Below are positions 28,901 to 38,160 of a stretch of DNA of 64,000 nucleotides, one piece after another. The first letter of the stretch is position 1; each line of letters starts with the position of its first letter. Made by a program: the position numbers and the translations under genes. The DNA is taken from NCBI GenBank assembly GCA_024362935.1, contig JANCRA010000003.1, positions 39,865,291-39,929,290 on the forward strand, given 5' to 3'. The notes beneath the pieces are model-generated. The model was not told the origin of the DNA. It saw only the letters and a program-made list of their open reading frames with translations, and made no database searches. Origin of the DNA: Setophaga petechia. Lineage: Eukaryota > Chordata > Aves > Passeriformes > Parulidae.

Positions 28901-31900
28901 ATAAGATCAGCGTTTTGGCCACCTGCTGGTGGTTTCGAGGGATAATCTCGGCCCCTGCCTTCCTGTCCCTGCTTTGGGTGGTAGTCCTCCTGCCTGGAGC
29001 ATCTGTGGGATGGCAAGGAAGAAGAATCCTCTTCCTTCTCTCTGGAGCACAGGCAGGATGGGCTCACTTCCTTAGCAAGAGCAAAGAAATGACTTCTCAT
29101 AACTGGTGAGTTGTTCTTGGCCCTGACAGTGTCTAGTAAAAGAGCTGGAAGGGGATCAGCTTTTCTGCAAGCACCACGTTGGCCTAAGCAAACAAAAGGC
29201 TGAAAGACAAATGCTACCTTGCTGAGATCTCATAGATCTCACAGACAGGTAATGGTTATTTTGGAAGTAAAAATGGTTTTATTTCTCTGAGCTTACTTCA
29301 CTGGGTAGTATTTTAAATCTGCCCCTCTTCACCTGATTAACTGTAAGATACTTGAGATAATCAGACACAAGCATCTTAGATGGCTGATCCAATTAAAATG
29401 AGTTTCATATTTCCTGGAAGGAGTGAAGCAACAGTGGGTAACTAAATCCACTGCAGGGTGTTTGCCTGAGTGGCTGCATTTGACCAGCTGCATAAACACA
29501 CTCAAAAGCTAATTAAAGGTGTGATACTTGATGTTGTCCAGGTGCCTGCAAACAGGTCAGCAAGAACAAGCCAGCCAAGCACTGAAGGTGAATAAAGGTG
29601 AAGACTGGAGCCTGGCTGACAGCTTAGGAAATGAGTTGAGGGAGGCCTGTGATGAGGACCTCATTGAAAGGATTTCACTTGACTCTTCTTCCCACTCCTC
29701 CTCAGGTATTGGACCTAAACCCCTGGGGAGGGTTGTCCTTGGGCCAAACATTGCTGTTTGTAGATAGGTGCATGGGTAATCCAGTGTTTTATGGGATCTG
29801 GCATCTGTGCTCCAGAGCAGCAACTGGAAAATGCCATTGCAGGGCCTGACCCTAAGCAATCCATTCCAGTTTTTAAGCAGGACATTGTGGCCAGCTGTGT
29901 TGACCATCAGTTGATATATTTCAGCATGAATATGTAGAATTAAGAGGAGCAAAGGTGATCTCACACTAGCTTAGCATCAAGTGTAGCAGAAGGACGGGTC
30001 TCTGTCTTTTACCTTGTGTCATTAATTTATGACAGTGCCAGGTGAGTCTAAAATATTGTCATTCTGCTGAGCTGTATTTGAACCCAGTTGGCACTGATGT
30101 AAATAATGGCTGAGCTAGTGATTAAGGTTTAACTGAACAACTGAGAATTCTGGAAAGATATGCAACCAAAAGGATGCATTCAGTAAAAGGTTTAAAAATG
30201 GAACATGCTCTTATAAAGCCAAAGGCTTCTCTGAAATTGCATTTATGTGAATAAAAGCAGAATTCCCACTCTTCACTACTTGTTGAATATTGTCTTTAAG
30301 AATATTAAAAACATTAATAATGGTTATTCCAAACACATATCAAATAGAGGACCATATATAATTACAGCTTCAATCTTTTTTCTGTTGTTAATCTAAACAA
30401 CTCCTTTTTTCTCAATAAGTAAAAGCATGTGAGTTTTCATTTTACATTTCTTTCAAGGGTAAAAACGGATCTACTAAAATTTAGAAAAATATATTTTGAA
30501 AAAAAACTAGAAATATCATTAAATTATTCAAAGCCTCTATGTGTATTAACAGTATTCTAAACAGTATTGCCCTAACAAGAATAAAAGCTGTTTGGAAAAA
30601 TCTAAAGGAATGGCCTATTGTCCAGAACCCACAGAAGTCTTAGATTATGATCTCATGATCTCTTTAGATTTAATCTGATCTTCTTCAGATTTTATATGAT
30701 TTCTTTACACTGAGTATGATGGTCTCATCATCCTTCTAGATTGACAGGACAATGTCACAAACCTCCCACAATGTACCAGTGCCATGCCCTATAGCACTGT
30801 GAAAGTGAATGGTTGGGCGTGGGTCTGTCCATCTTCTAACTAAATCTGCGGGATGATGATGGAGTAGTTTGAAATCTAGAATTGTCTGAGGTGGTGGGGG
30901 GACTGACCAGGATCCTAATGACACTCAGAAGTGTGTCCAGTCCAGTGTGAGTTTCTCACAGAAGAACTTATTGCTGGAAGCAATCCTTCTGACCAGAAAA
31001 GGACAAGTCATCCACTCTTACATAAAAATGTTTGCAGCATCAGATCCATATAAACTGCATTTTTTGGAAGGCGTTGAATGTTATTTCAGGCTCTTGAGTC
31101 AGACATACCAGTCTCTCAGAGTGGCTCTACTTGAAAACAAATATGAAGTTTAGACATTTTAAAAGCAATCATAAGATACAAACTGTTACATGAAAACTTT
31201 TTATCAGCTTTACCTAGGCAGTAAAATACACCCCCATCAACTGGGAGCCACAGAGATGAACTTTCTGGCCTGGTGGCACATTCTTTAGATTATGTTCCTG
31301 GCCTGGATCCTGCACATCAGGCACTTAGGTACAGTTAGGTTCTTTTAACAGACAAGAGCAATTGGATCCCTGCTATTTATAAAATGGTTGGTTCTTTCAA
31401 TAGACAAGAGCAATCAGATCCCTGCTATATTTAGAATGGTTCTAAGCATGTGTGCATGCTGGTTATATTTATAAGTCAGCAACAAGTTTTTTCTTCTCTG
31501 TGTGTTGCATATATTGTATGGAGAGAATGACATGGCTGAAACACAAACAGCCAGAACGTAGCCCTGCATGCAGTGCAATATTTTCCCCAGCAGTCAGGCA
31601 CTTATTATGAGATTCCATGATTTCTACCTCTGATTTAAAAAGTGGATCTGCTCATCTGTGATTACTCCTCTGCCTTGCACTTCAGATCACTGGAAGGAGC
31701 CCTAAGGTATTTAGAACAAGTCAGTGCAGACACTGACAGGGAATGATGCAGGTGTGATCCTGCGTGAGAACAGGAGGGCAGGTGAACTCGTGGGTGCCCT
31801 GTGAGCTCTGCCTGTGAGCTGTTCCTTACGTGGCACGTCGCCAGCAGTGCTGGCAAGGAGGCTGACAGTGAACCAGACCAACTGTCAGAGGAAGAAATTT

Positions 31901-33285
31901 AACATGGACACATCTGCCCCCCCAGCCCCATCACACAGCATCTCCAAAACTTTTCACTCCCTGGGTTAGTCATGTAGCAGTCACATGAACTGGTAAATCA
32001 CTATGCTTTCCACTCTGTTTCAGGTTCATCATGGGCTCAGGAGGGTGCAGTGTTCTCCAACACAAAATGTTATCTAAATCCATCCCCTCCAAAAAACCCT
32101 TCACCTGCCTCTGCAGTGGATGTTGCAGCCAGACCCTGGAAAACAAGGAATCATTGGGGCATAAAAATACCCAGCCAAGAGGAGGACAGACAGTGTACAC
32201 AGAAATGCCAGTCAAAGGCTCATCAAGAGAATTCAGCCCAGCCTCTGGACAAAGAGCCTGCCCTCCTGGGCCTGCACAGCATGATGGCTGCCTCTGGATC
32301 CCAAAGGCAGTGCCAGCCTGTGGGCTGCACCAACCAGCCAAGGCCCATTCCAGGACCAGCAGCTGTTGGGTCACCAAGGATCAGGTATGTGCACTGGAAT
32401 GCATCTGGGGAAGGGACTTCATGGCAGGAAAAGTCAGATTTCTCTATTGTATCCTGCTTCTTCTGTAAAATTAATTCCTTTTATTTATGCTGACATTTAC
32501 CTTTGGCTGTCTAAAGCTAATGAAACATTTTCCCATGTTCCTTATAGCTTGAGTGTTGTAAATTTTGTATTTTCTTGAATAATACCCCAGAATTTTGCTG
32601 TGTTCTTACTGCTCCATTCTCATGTTCCCCACCCAGAGACAATGCTGTGTCTGTTGCAAAGATCTTGTGGCATTTGTTCAAAAGTCTCTTCCAGTACACT
32701 CCAGGAAGGGTTCCTGACATCCCACTTGGGTTTTTTCCCTGACAAAAATTCATGTTAGAATGAGCTCTGGAAAATAAAGTAGGCATTAAAGAAGTGTCAC
32801 ATGTACCAAAACATGTTTATTTCTGAACCTGTTTGCTGTAAATTTAGCATCCTGTTGTTGCTTCTTTGAAGAAATACAACAGAGGGTTTGTGACATGACA
32901 GCTTGGGTTTGAACTGATGTAGTCACTTTGGAGTCAGCAAAGGCAGAGAGCATGTGCCTTGTGTGGGAAGCTCGTGTGCCTGGGGCTGCTCCCAGGCCCC
33001 GCAGCTTTTGGTTCAGTTTTCAGAGCTGCTGAAGAGAATGCAGATATTCAAATCCAGAGTGCAGTCTCACCACAGAGTTTTCCTCTTTTCCTCAGGCCCA
33101 TCATGGATGAGAGCCCTTCTAAAGAGATCAACCACCAGCATCCAGCTGCCTGCTCATCCACAACCTTGCAGAGGTTCAGGCCAATGAATTCTGTTTGGCC
33201 CCTGACTGCCAGGTCCATTCTGCAGTCATTGCCACACAAATCCAGTGCCACAAAAACATCTCAGAACAGAAGTCCTCAGTCCTAG
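1850..33285 (+). CDS. LRRC56: LRRC56, leucine-rich repeat containing 56 (ODA8 orthologue), 3' nine exons, 5' end outside window
   Basis: Coding exons read as 1850-1910, 19196-19292, 19690-19887, 23754-23931, 26029-26232, 27531-27593, 29556-29705, 32024-32384 and 33096-33285. All introns are GT-AG. The phases agree at every junction, giving a completed glycine plus 499 residues and a TAG stop. Order in the protein: about five SDS22-type leucine-rich repeats (exons 1-3 here), an LRR cap with the Tyr-Arg...Val...Leu-Leu-Asp pattern (start of exon 4), then a long, low-complexity, probably disordered C-terminal half. The human protein is about 540 residues, so only part of the N-terminus should be missing. 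Known of the family: a cytoplasmic and ciliary protein that works with IFT to deliver or assemble outer dynein arms; the human gene is mutated in primary ciliary dyskinesia CILD39, and in Chlamydomonas it is ODA8. In mammals HRAS lies head-to-head upstream, which would put it to the left of this window. The first exon and promoter are not visible. Confidence 0.93.
5005..5165 (+). repeat. G/T-rich low-complexity tract
   Basis: On the + strand this tract is almost entirely G and T: it begins with two runs of seven or more G around 5005-5029 and continues with TTTG/TTTGG-like units for over 100 bases. The repeats are degenerate, not a clean microsatellite. The G runs could fold as a quadruplex in the coding-strand DNA or pre-mRNA of LRRC56; that is inference. 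Confidence 0.85.
18073..18135 (+). repeat. 34-bp direct tandem duplication
   Basis: A segment starting at 18073 (aaacttactactctctgtat...) is repeated with the same start at 18107, a period of 34 bp. The copies are identical over about 29 bases and joined by a short attaatt-type linker. The identity suggests a recent duplication inside the LRRC56 intron. Confidence 0.9.
18228..18298 (+). mobile_element. CR1 LINE 3'-end fragment
   Basis: The sequence from tgcctggcttgagt through ggtgttggacaagatgacct to the caactcagccatta tail matches the end of avian CR1 non-LTR retrotransposons: the GGACNAGATGACCT hairpin arm followed by a decayed ATTCTGTG-type tail. Sense orientation, heavily 5'-truncated, inside an LRRC56 intron. 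Confidence 0.8.
19196..19292 (+). CDS. LRRC56: LRRC56 exon b (LRR, LGTSLSRLRVLWMARCGL)
   Basis: A 97-bp exon between ttttttataag and a strong gtaagt donor. The first G completes an Arg codon with AG from exon a; it leaves in phase 0. It encodes the DLGTSLSRLRVLWMARCGL and SDLDGISSFSSLK blocks, a leucine-rich repeat that aligns closely with mammalian LRRC56. The open reading frame seen through this stretch in the neighbouring frame is a shadow. Confidence 0.93.
19690..19887 (+). CDS. LRRC56: LRRC56 exon c (two to three LRRs)
   Basis: A 198-bp exon of 66 whole codons, phase 0 at both ends, between ttctgctgag and a gtgagg donor. It encodes ELYIAYNNISDLSQL, LDHLEVLDLEGNNIEDI and KLSHLTVEGNLICLKP, successive SDS22-like repeats with the Leu and Asn ladder intact. 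This is the best-conserved part of the protein. The intron before it (19293-19689) is only 397 bp. Confidence 0.95.
20092..20304 (+). mobile_element. CR1 LINE 3' end (about 210 bp)
   Basis: It begins near aggcctatttcccagca and reads through atgaggaaaaacttcttct, agcactggaacaggtgtccc, agggaggctgtggagtctcc, then ctggactgggtgatctta and a cattcagtgattccgtg tail. These blocks occur in this order in the 3' end of avian CR1 elements. Sense to LRRC56, 5'-truncated as is usual for CR1, and moderately diverged. Part of the ORF at 20163-20417 is this repeat. Confidence 0.9.
21740..22620 (-). mobile_element. Candidate degraded LTR (endogenous retroviral remnant)
   Basis: Read on the minus strand there is a long pyrimidine-rich tract (complement of about 21845-21895), then an AATAAA polyadenylation signal (21827-21832), then a short U5-like segment. 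This layout resembles passerine solo LTRs. I could not define both TG...CA ends or a target-site duplication, and no retroviral protein is readable. It may be ordinary intronic sequence. Confidence 0.3.
23754..23931 (+). CDS. LRRC56: LRRC56 exon d (LRR cap)
   Basis: A 178-bp exon between tttctccag and a gtatga donor; enters phase 0, leaves phase 1. It encodes DPDYNYRAKVKKLIPHLKYL followed by DGIPA, the cap motif that closes SDS22-type LRR domains. It then encodes DSLIIKESIKEGG, matching a conserved helix that follows the cap in mammalian LRRC56. Confidence 0.94.
23932..26028 (+). other. 2.1-kb LRRC56 intron
   Basis: Donor gtatga, acceptor tcttctag. No repeat or exon recognised. The ORFs on the minus strand at 25379-25843 and 25194-25382 have no supporting signal. 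An inverted motif TTGCCA-TAT-TGGCAA lies near 25950. Confidence 0.8.
26029..26232 (+). CDS. LRRC56: LRRC56 exon e
   Basis: A 204-bp exon between tcttctag and gtaata; phase 1 in, phase 1 out. It encodes a Ser/Thr/Pro-rich linker (PKPPTTSRPGSAQCSANAG) and then GGGCPLPDPTVFPDKL and KDDSSDLTHG, which correspond to a GG-PLP...SSLTHG block in human LRRC56. Two other frames are also open across this exon; phase and homology decide the frame. Confidence 0.9.
26233..27530 (+). other. 1.3-kb LRRC56 intron
   Basis: Donor gtaata, acceptor tttttcttag. It is GC-richer than the earlier introns and contains overlapping ORFs on both strands (for example 26583-26978 plus and 26648-26923 minus). I regard them as chance because they have no family resemblance or splice context. 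Confidence 0.8.
27531..27593 (+). CDS. LRRC56: LRRC56 exon f (LCQVICGNPAKAL)
   Basis: A 63-bp exon after a strong tttttcttag acceptor, ending at a gtgtat donor; phase 1 in, phase 1 out. It encodes LCQVICGNPAKALHVRRQKL, clearly matching the GQVLCGNPTKGLRERR block of the human protein. Too short to stand out as an ORF. Confidence 0.92.
27594..29555 (+). other. 2.0-kb LRRC56 intron
   Basis: Donor gtgtat, acceptor gcaaacag. I see no repeat. Minus-strand ORFs at 28598-29100 overlap one another in two frames and have no recognisable domain. Confidence 0.75.
29556..29705 (+). CDS. LRRC56: LRRC56 exon g (acidic linker)
   Basis: A 150-bp exon, phase 1 in and out. It encodes GQQEQASQALKVNKGEDWSL and an acidic, Ser-rich tail ending EDLIERISLDSSSHSSS. 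The acceptor at 29554-29555 was chosen because it alone keeps the frame with exon f; a second CAG 14 bases upstream (29539-29541) has a better pyrimidine context but would shift the frame and hit a stop within about 15 codons. The segment is poorly conserved, so its exact 5' boundary is the least certain in the gene. Confidence 0.75.
29706..32023 (+). other. 2.3-kb LRRC56 intron with tandem duplication
   Basis: Donor gtattg, acceptor ctgtttcag. A very AT-rich block (about 30240-30720) occupies the middle, and a 52-bp tandem duplication lies at 31338-31441. No exon recognised. Confidence 0.8.
31338..31441 (+). repeat. 52-bp direct tandem duplication
   Basis: Two copies start at 31338 and 31390. 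They share ggttctttt/caa, agacaagagcaat, agatccctgctat and an aatggtt end, with about six mismatches and small gaps between copies. Older than the 34-bp duplication at 18073, judging by divergence. Confidence 0.88.
32024..32384 (+). CDS. LRRC56: LRRC56 exon h (long disordered region)
   Basis: A 361-bp exon between cactctgtttcag and a gtatgt donor; phase 1 in, phase 2 out (AG of Arg). It encodes about 120 residues rich in Gln, Pro, Ser, Lys and Cys (SSWAQEGAVFSNTKCYLN ... PAAVGSPRIR). It is fully open in this frame although another frame is open too. Low sequence constraint is typical for the C-terminal half of this protein. Confidence 0.86.
32385..33095 (+). other. 0.7-kb last LRRC56 intron
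   Basis: Donor gtatgt, acceptor tcttttcctcag. No repeat or alternative exon recognised. Confidence 0.85.
33096..33285 (+). CDS. LRRC56: LRRC56 terminal coding exon
   Basis: It follows a textbook acceptor (tcctcttttcctcag). The first G completes Arg, then PIMDESPSKEINHQHPAACS... and the C-terminal block VWPLTARSILQSLP, ending ...NRSPQS before TAG at 33283-33285. The PLTAR-ILQ-LP block is, as I remember it, a conserved C-terminal motif of non-mammalian LRRC56. No canonical AATAAA follows within the next roughly 900 bases. Confidence 0.9.
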
Positions 33286-36200
33286 AAGGTACCCAGTTGC
33301 CAGCATGTGTTGGAGCCATGTACACGGTGCAGCCGTGAAGGATCAATGCTATCTTGCAGCTTCTTCTGCAAGCTAAACACAGAACAGTTCAAACATTTAA
33401 TGTGATTTGCCTCAATTCAGGATACAGCTGGTCCACAAATATTTTAAGAGCAACCACTGATCAACCAATGAGCTAATGAATGTCATATTACAGAAAAATG
33501 TGGTTATTTTTGCAACCTATACACACTAAAACAGAACAAATCCTATCATACTTCCTCTCATCTGCACCATGCCCAGCTCTGTGAGTCAGGCAGGGACACC
33601 AAACAGAGCAGAGCATGGAGCCTGCTGTCTGTGGAGAGGGCTGGAGGAGGTGACCTACCAGCAGCCAGCAGTGTGCCTTTTGCAGTCCTGGATGTTAAAC
33701 ATGTGAGGGCCAAAACCAAGGGCTTGAGAGGAAGTGTTGACCAGAGCAGGCTCTGAGGGAAGGGTGTGTTGCCTGAGGAAAAGCCCAGAAAGGCTGGATG
33801 ATTTGAGTTTTTGCCCCCACAGGAGCTCACCCTATTCACAGTAATTGGAGGTTTTTGTAGGATGCATTGCTATGGGAGCAAATGCTGAACAAATGGCTTA
33901 TCCCAATAGTAACATGTTTGTTTGCTCCATACCTACCTGGAAGGATTTGTCTCACTTCCTCTGAATAGACATTGCATTCCAGAACTTCTCTAGCAGAGCT
34001 GACTTCTGTCACCAGGTGTCAGAGCATCCTCTGCATGTGCCTTTCCCCTCCATCCCATTTCTAGCACTCTCAGATCAAACAGACTTTCGAATTTATTATA
34101 ATTGGATAATTTTAAGTGATGATGCAGCAAAGCAGGGAAGTAAGGGAATAATCACTTTTTTTTTCAATAGGGCATTTGCTCCATGTTCAGGTAAGATCCA
34201 AAACATCTGTTTCAGTGACTGCAGTCTGTGACATGCTGTTCCAAATGACTCTGTCTTTCAACTTCATTGATGTTGCAGTCTGAAACCAAGCATCATCACA
34301 TTTCTTCCAGTTTAAATTAGTATGTTAGATTACATTTTTAAAATCAGTTTATAAAACAGTAATTACACAATGAGTTAATGAATTGTTTTATGCTTCCTTT
34401 CTGCTGGCCATCTTAACTTAGAGAAGCAGAATAGACAAAGCCCTAAAACTTCCTTTTTGTCATGGTGCTCCTTGCACCACTTTATCTTACAAAACAGTCT
34501 GGAGCTTGAAGTGAGTTTGCCCAGTTTTGGTGTGTCCTAGCAGAAATCATGTATCAAAAATAATTTAAAACTATGTGGTAAGTGATTTTATGCAACACTA
34601 TGGATGCAGGCAGGATTTCACCCAGCAACAGTGCCTGTGCCCTTAAATAGGCTCCTAAATCTGATTTTTTGCCAGTGTCACTGACAATACCACCACACAC
34701 AAAAAGAAAGCTGGCCTTGTAAAAGAAGGAAGACACTGACAGCACTGACCTTTTTCTATATCCAGGGTCCTACCAGGGGGTGATGGGTAGAACTGTCTTC
34801 TCCAGATATTCAGTGTCTTCTTCTCAATTGACATCTTTCATTTCAAAGGGGTGGAGGGGAAAAAAATTCAGTGGGTGTGTAAACTGGGTCTGGACATAAG
34901 CATCTGCAGAGACAAAACTCTTGGTACAGATCTGGAAAGTCTCTCAAAAGCATCTGTGGTCTCATCTCTCAGCAAACTCCACGTGGCTCTGTATGTGCAC
35001 AGAGCAAGAAGCTTCTCTGAGCTGGCAGAAAGGATGTGGAGAAATGCTCAGAAAAAACCAGCTCTGCCCTAGTGTGGGAAATCAGTGCCTGAGGGCTTCA
35101 TCAAAACCATTTAACTCAGGGTTTCCTGTTGTACCTTCACATCAGACATCCCAGTGGTGACTCTCAGAGCTGCAGGCTGTGTGTGACCTCCAGAACAGCC
35201 ACCCCACCCCTCATTAGACAGCTCTGCCCCACTGGTGGCCTAGCCAAGGCACTCACATGCTGCATGGTGCTGTGCTCACAGGGGCGGGAGGAGGTGTCCA
35301 GTGTGCCTGTTGGTCACTGCATCAGCTGGTGGCCCATCCATCACCCCCTCAGGGGCCTATCAGCAGGGTGTGCAGCAGGCTGGGTGCCACCTGCTCTGGT
35401 GTCTGTGGGAATTTAGTCCAGAACTGAGTGGCCAGCCTGTCATGCATGGAACAGCAGAGAAGCTTGCTAAGAGAGCAAGTTAGTGATCACAGCCCAGGCT
35501 GATGGAGAAGAAGGGCTAGTAGCCTCTCTTCTCTCTGCCAATAGATGGTGCACCTCATTTCCCAGGGCTGCCATGCTGTTGTCTGTTGCAGTTTCCAGGA
35601 CAAGGAAAATAAGCAGGGCCATTGCTGTCTGGACAGCTATAACAGATCCACAGGGAAAATTATTGCCCTGGCTTAGCCTTTGCTTGTTCATCTTCCACCT
35701 TTTTTCATCTAGAAAATGGAAAAGCCAGCCAGGTCTTTAATTGGCTAATTAGGAAATGTAAAGCATGATAGGCTATTTGTGAATTCAGCTCTCTTAGCCC
35801 AAAAGGGAAAAGAGGGAATTTCATTGTATGGGCTTTTTGTCACCATTTCCTCTGTTAAAATCACACATTGGTCCCTTGAATATAGACAAAGTCCTTTAAT
35901 GAATGAGCTTGTTCCCATCCCTGCCTCTGCACACTCATAATGTTTGTCTCAGTAGGATCTTTGCTTCCAGTTGGATGTGACCAGTTTCAGATGTACATTA
36001 CCAGAGTCCATCCCCTCATTCTTGTAATGGGCCAGGAGCTGCTGATGCCTTTAAGTATCTCACTGCCTTAATGGGATTTGCTGCTGGCTGCCAAATTGAT
36101 ATCTAGTGTGTAAGCAGAAGAGAGGGGCGAGAACTTCTCCCTCACCTATTAATAAATCAGCACTGCAGGGAAGAGTTTTCTGCTGGGAGCCAAGTCTCAC

Positions 36201-37999
36201 CCAGTACAGGCTGCTAAGGGAGGGGGTGGTAACATGAGAACAGCTGCCCTGCAGGGAGCTGGGCCCAGAACAAAAGGATTTGGCCCAAAGTGACAATGCT
36301 GCAGCATTTGCAGAAGTATGATCCATCCAGGAGGCCTCTCAACATCACTTAGCTGGTGTCCCACGAACAGCCCTGCTGGAGTGACTGCTGCTGCATACTG
36401 AAAGACTCCACTCAGCCAGAACTTAAAAAAAAAACATGGGAGAAAGAAGTAGGGAGCTGTGTGCCAGCCAGTTATTTCAGTGACTAAGAATTATCCCTTC
36501 CCCTGAAAGGAGCGTGTCTGGGACACCATCCCACTCAGACAAATGGGCCCTGACAAGCAAAGGTGGCTCCTGCTCAGCCTTGGATTGGGTTCTGCACCTC
36601 CCAGCTCTGCAGAGCCCAGCCCATTGTGGACACCTTAGCACCCCATTTAGGAACAGGCCAAAGGAGATGCTCACCCTGTCCAGTGTCCCTATGGCAGCTG
36701 TGGGCACAGCCCTAGGGCTCATGGCTGTTGTGCTTGTTGCCAAGGCCATTGCTCTCAGTGAAGGCCTGGGATTGCTTTGCATTTGGAACAAATTAATCTT
36801 CATTAAAGGATGAATAGAAGATATTTTCTTTGGCTGTTAAGGAGGAGAAAACACAGGAGATGTTCAGGAAGGAAAATGCCATATGTGTGCCTTCAAATAC
36901 ACACAAATGACAGGCCAACTCAGGATCATTACTCAGGATCATTTCCTACACGATTCCTTGGCTTGTTCAGAGCCTGACAGGCTTGTCTCCTTGCCATGGG
37001 CAGTATCTGCACCCACAGTGGAACACAGGTGCTTCCGGGGTATGATGAGTCAGATGGCTCATGCTCCATGGTGTCAGTGTCTGCACTGATCAAGCAGGGT
37101 TTGTGATGATGGCTTACATGTCTGCTTGGTACCATCTGTTGCCAGGTGAGATGAATCCTGCCCTGCAATGGCTTTGTCACTACACCAGAGAATCCCGGCC
37201 CTGTTTTTATTTCCTCTAAAATTACCCCAGGAGATACTGGAAATGTCCTGCCTGAGACAAAGGGTCAGCCTTAGAGAGTGGAGACAGCAAGTGAGCACTG
37301 GGGGAGCAAAGTGCACGTGGCTCTTTGAGCCAGTCTGGGAAGCTTTTGTACCTTCCAGAGAGGCACAGGGGGCCAGGAAAGATGCAGGACACCAAGGAGG
37401 GCTTGTCCTAGACTGAATTCAAGGTGCCAGAGCAGACCCTGAGCTGGTGGAGAGCTGGCCTGGTGCAGCTGCATCTGGGAGGGCTCATCTGCTGTCCTGT
37501 CTCCAGGAGAGGGGGAGGTCTCTCCTCAAAGAGTAGGATTATGGCTGCACTTTTGGAAAACAGTTCAGCCAGCTGGGAGGTGACCCAGGTGATGGAGATC
37601 CTACCCTGGAGGTCTCTTGTCACCAGAAATAAAACAACCTTTCAATGACAGCCTTGATCCAGCCTTAGGGGCACTGCAGTAATTTCTAATCTCTGTCCTG
37701 GTTTCCTACAGCCCAAGGAGAAACTATGTGATATGAAAGGAGGTGTGGCATGGTTTTACACAGGCAACAAGTGCAGGGGCTCACTCTCATCCATCCCTCA
37801 ACAAGGGGCTCCTCTCCACATTGCCTTCATTAGTCTCATGGCTGTGCATCCCCAGGTGGAATTCAGAGTGATTGTGCTAAAATTAAGGTAGTAATTTAGA
37901 TAATTTTTTAAGCTGCCAGGAGACAACGACCTTGCAACAGAATCCTCCTGCATGGCACAGCGTAAAGCAGAAAAAGAAAACATCGGATTACTGGGTGGA
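33286..37999. other. LRRC56 3' UTR then intergenic sequence without recognised gene
   Basis: The first part should be the 3' UTR, but I cannot place its end: ACTAAA near 33526 is the only weak poly(A)-like hexamer close by, and canonical AATAAA occurs only further on (about 36150 and 37627). The rest holds overlapping short ORFs on both strands in moderately GC-rich DNA. None shows a domain, signal peptide or splice context that I trust. Confidence 0.7.
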
Positions 38000-38019
38000 G
38001 AGTTGTAGTGTCATTTATA

Positions 38020-38160
38020 GATATAAAACCTGTGCCTGAGGAACGGAGCGTGTGCAAATGCAGGCAGGCAGGCGCCGCTTTTGCTGGGTTTGGCGAGGCG
38101 GAGGAATGCCTCGTAAGGGACGCTAGAGGGAAGAAGAGAGTCTCACAAGTGCAACTTCCA
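38020..38160. promoter_or_regulatory. CpG-rich patch with TATA-like and CTCF-like motifs
   Basis: A small local rise in CpG (38040-38130) follows a TATA-like run (atagatataaaacc, about 38018-38031). At 38120-38131 the string ACGCTAGAGGGA matches about 10 of 12 positions of the CTCF core CCASYAGRKGGC. This is motif reading only; no transcript is implied by a recognisable exon. Confidence 0.35.

Noticed and set aside
36514..36813. Small plus-strand ORF with a hydrophobic C-terminal segment
   Set aside because: Could pass for a one-TM microprotein, but there is no promoter, splice or homology support, and a minus-strand ORF mirrors it.
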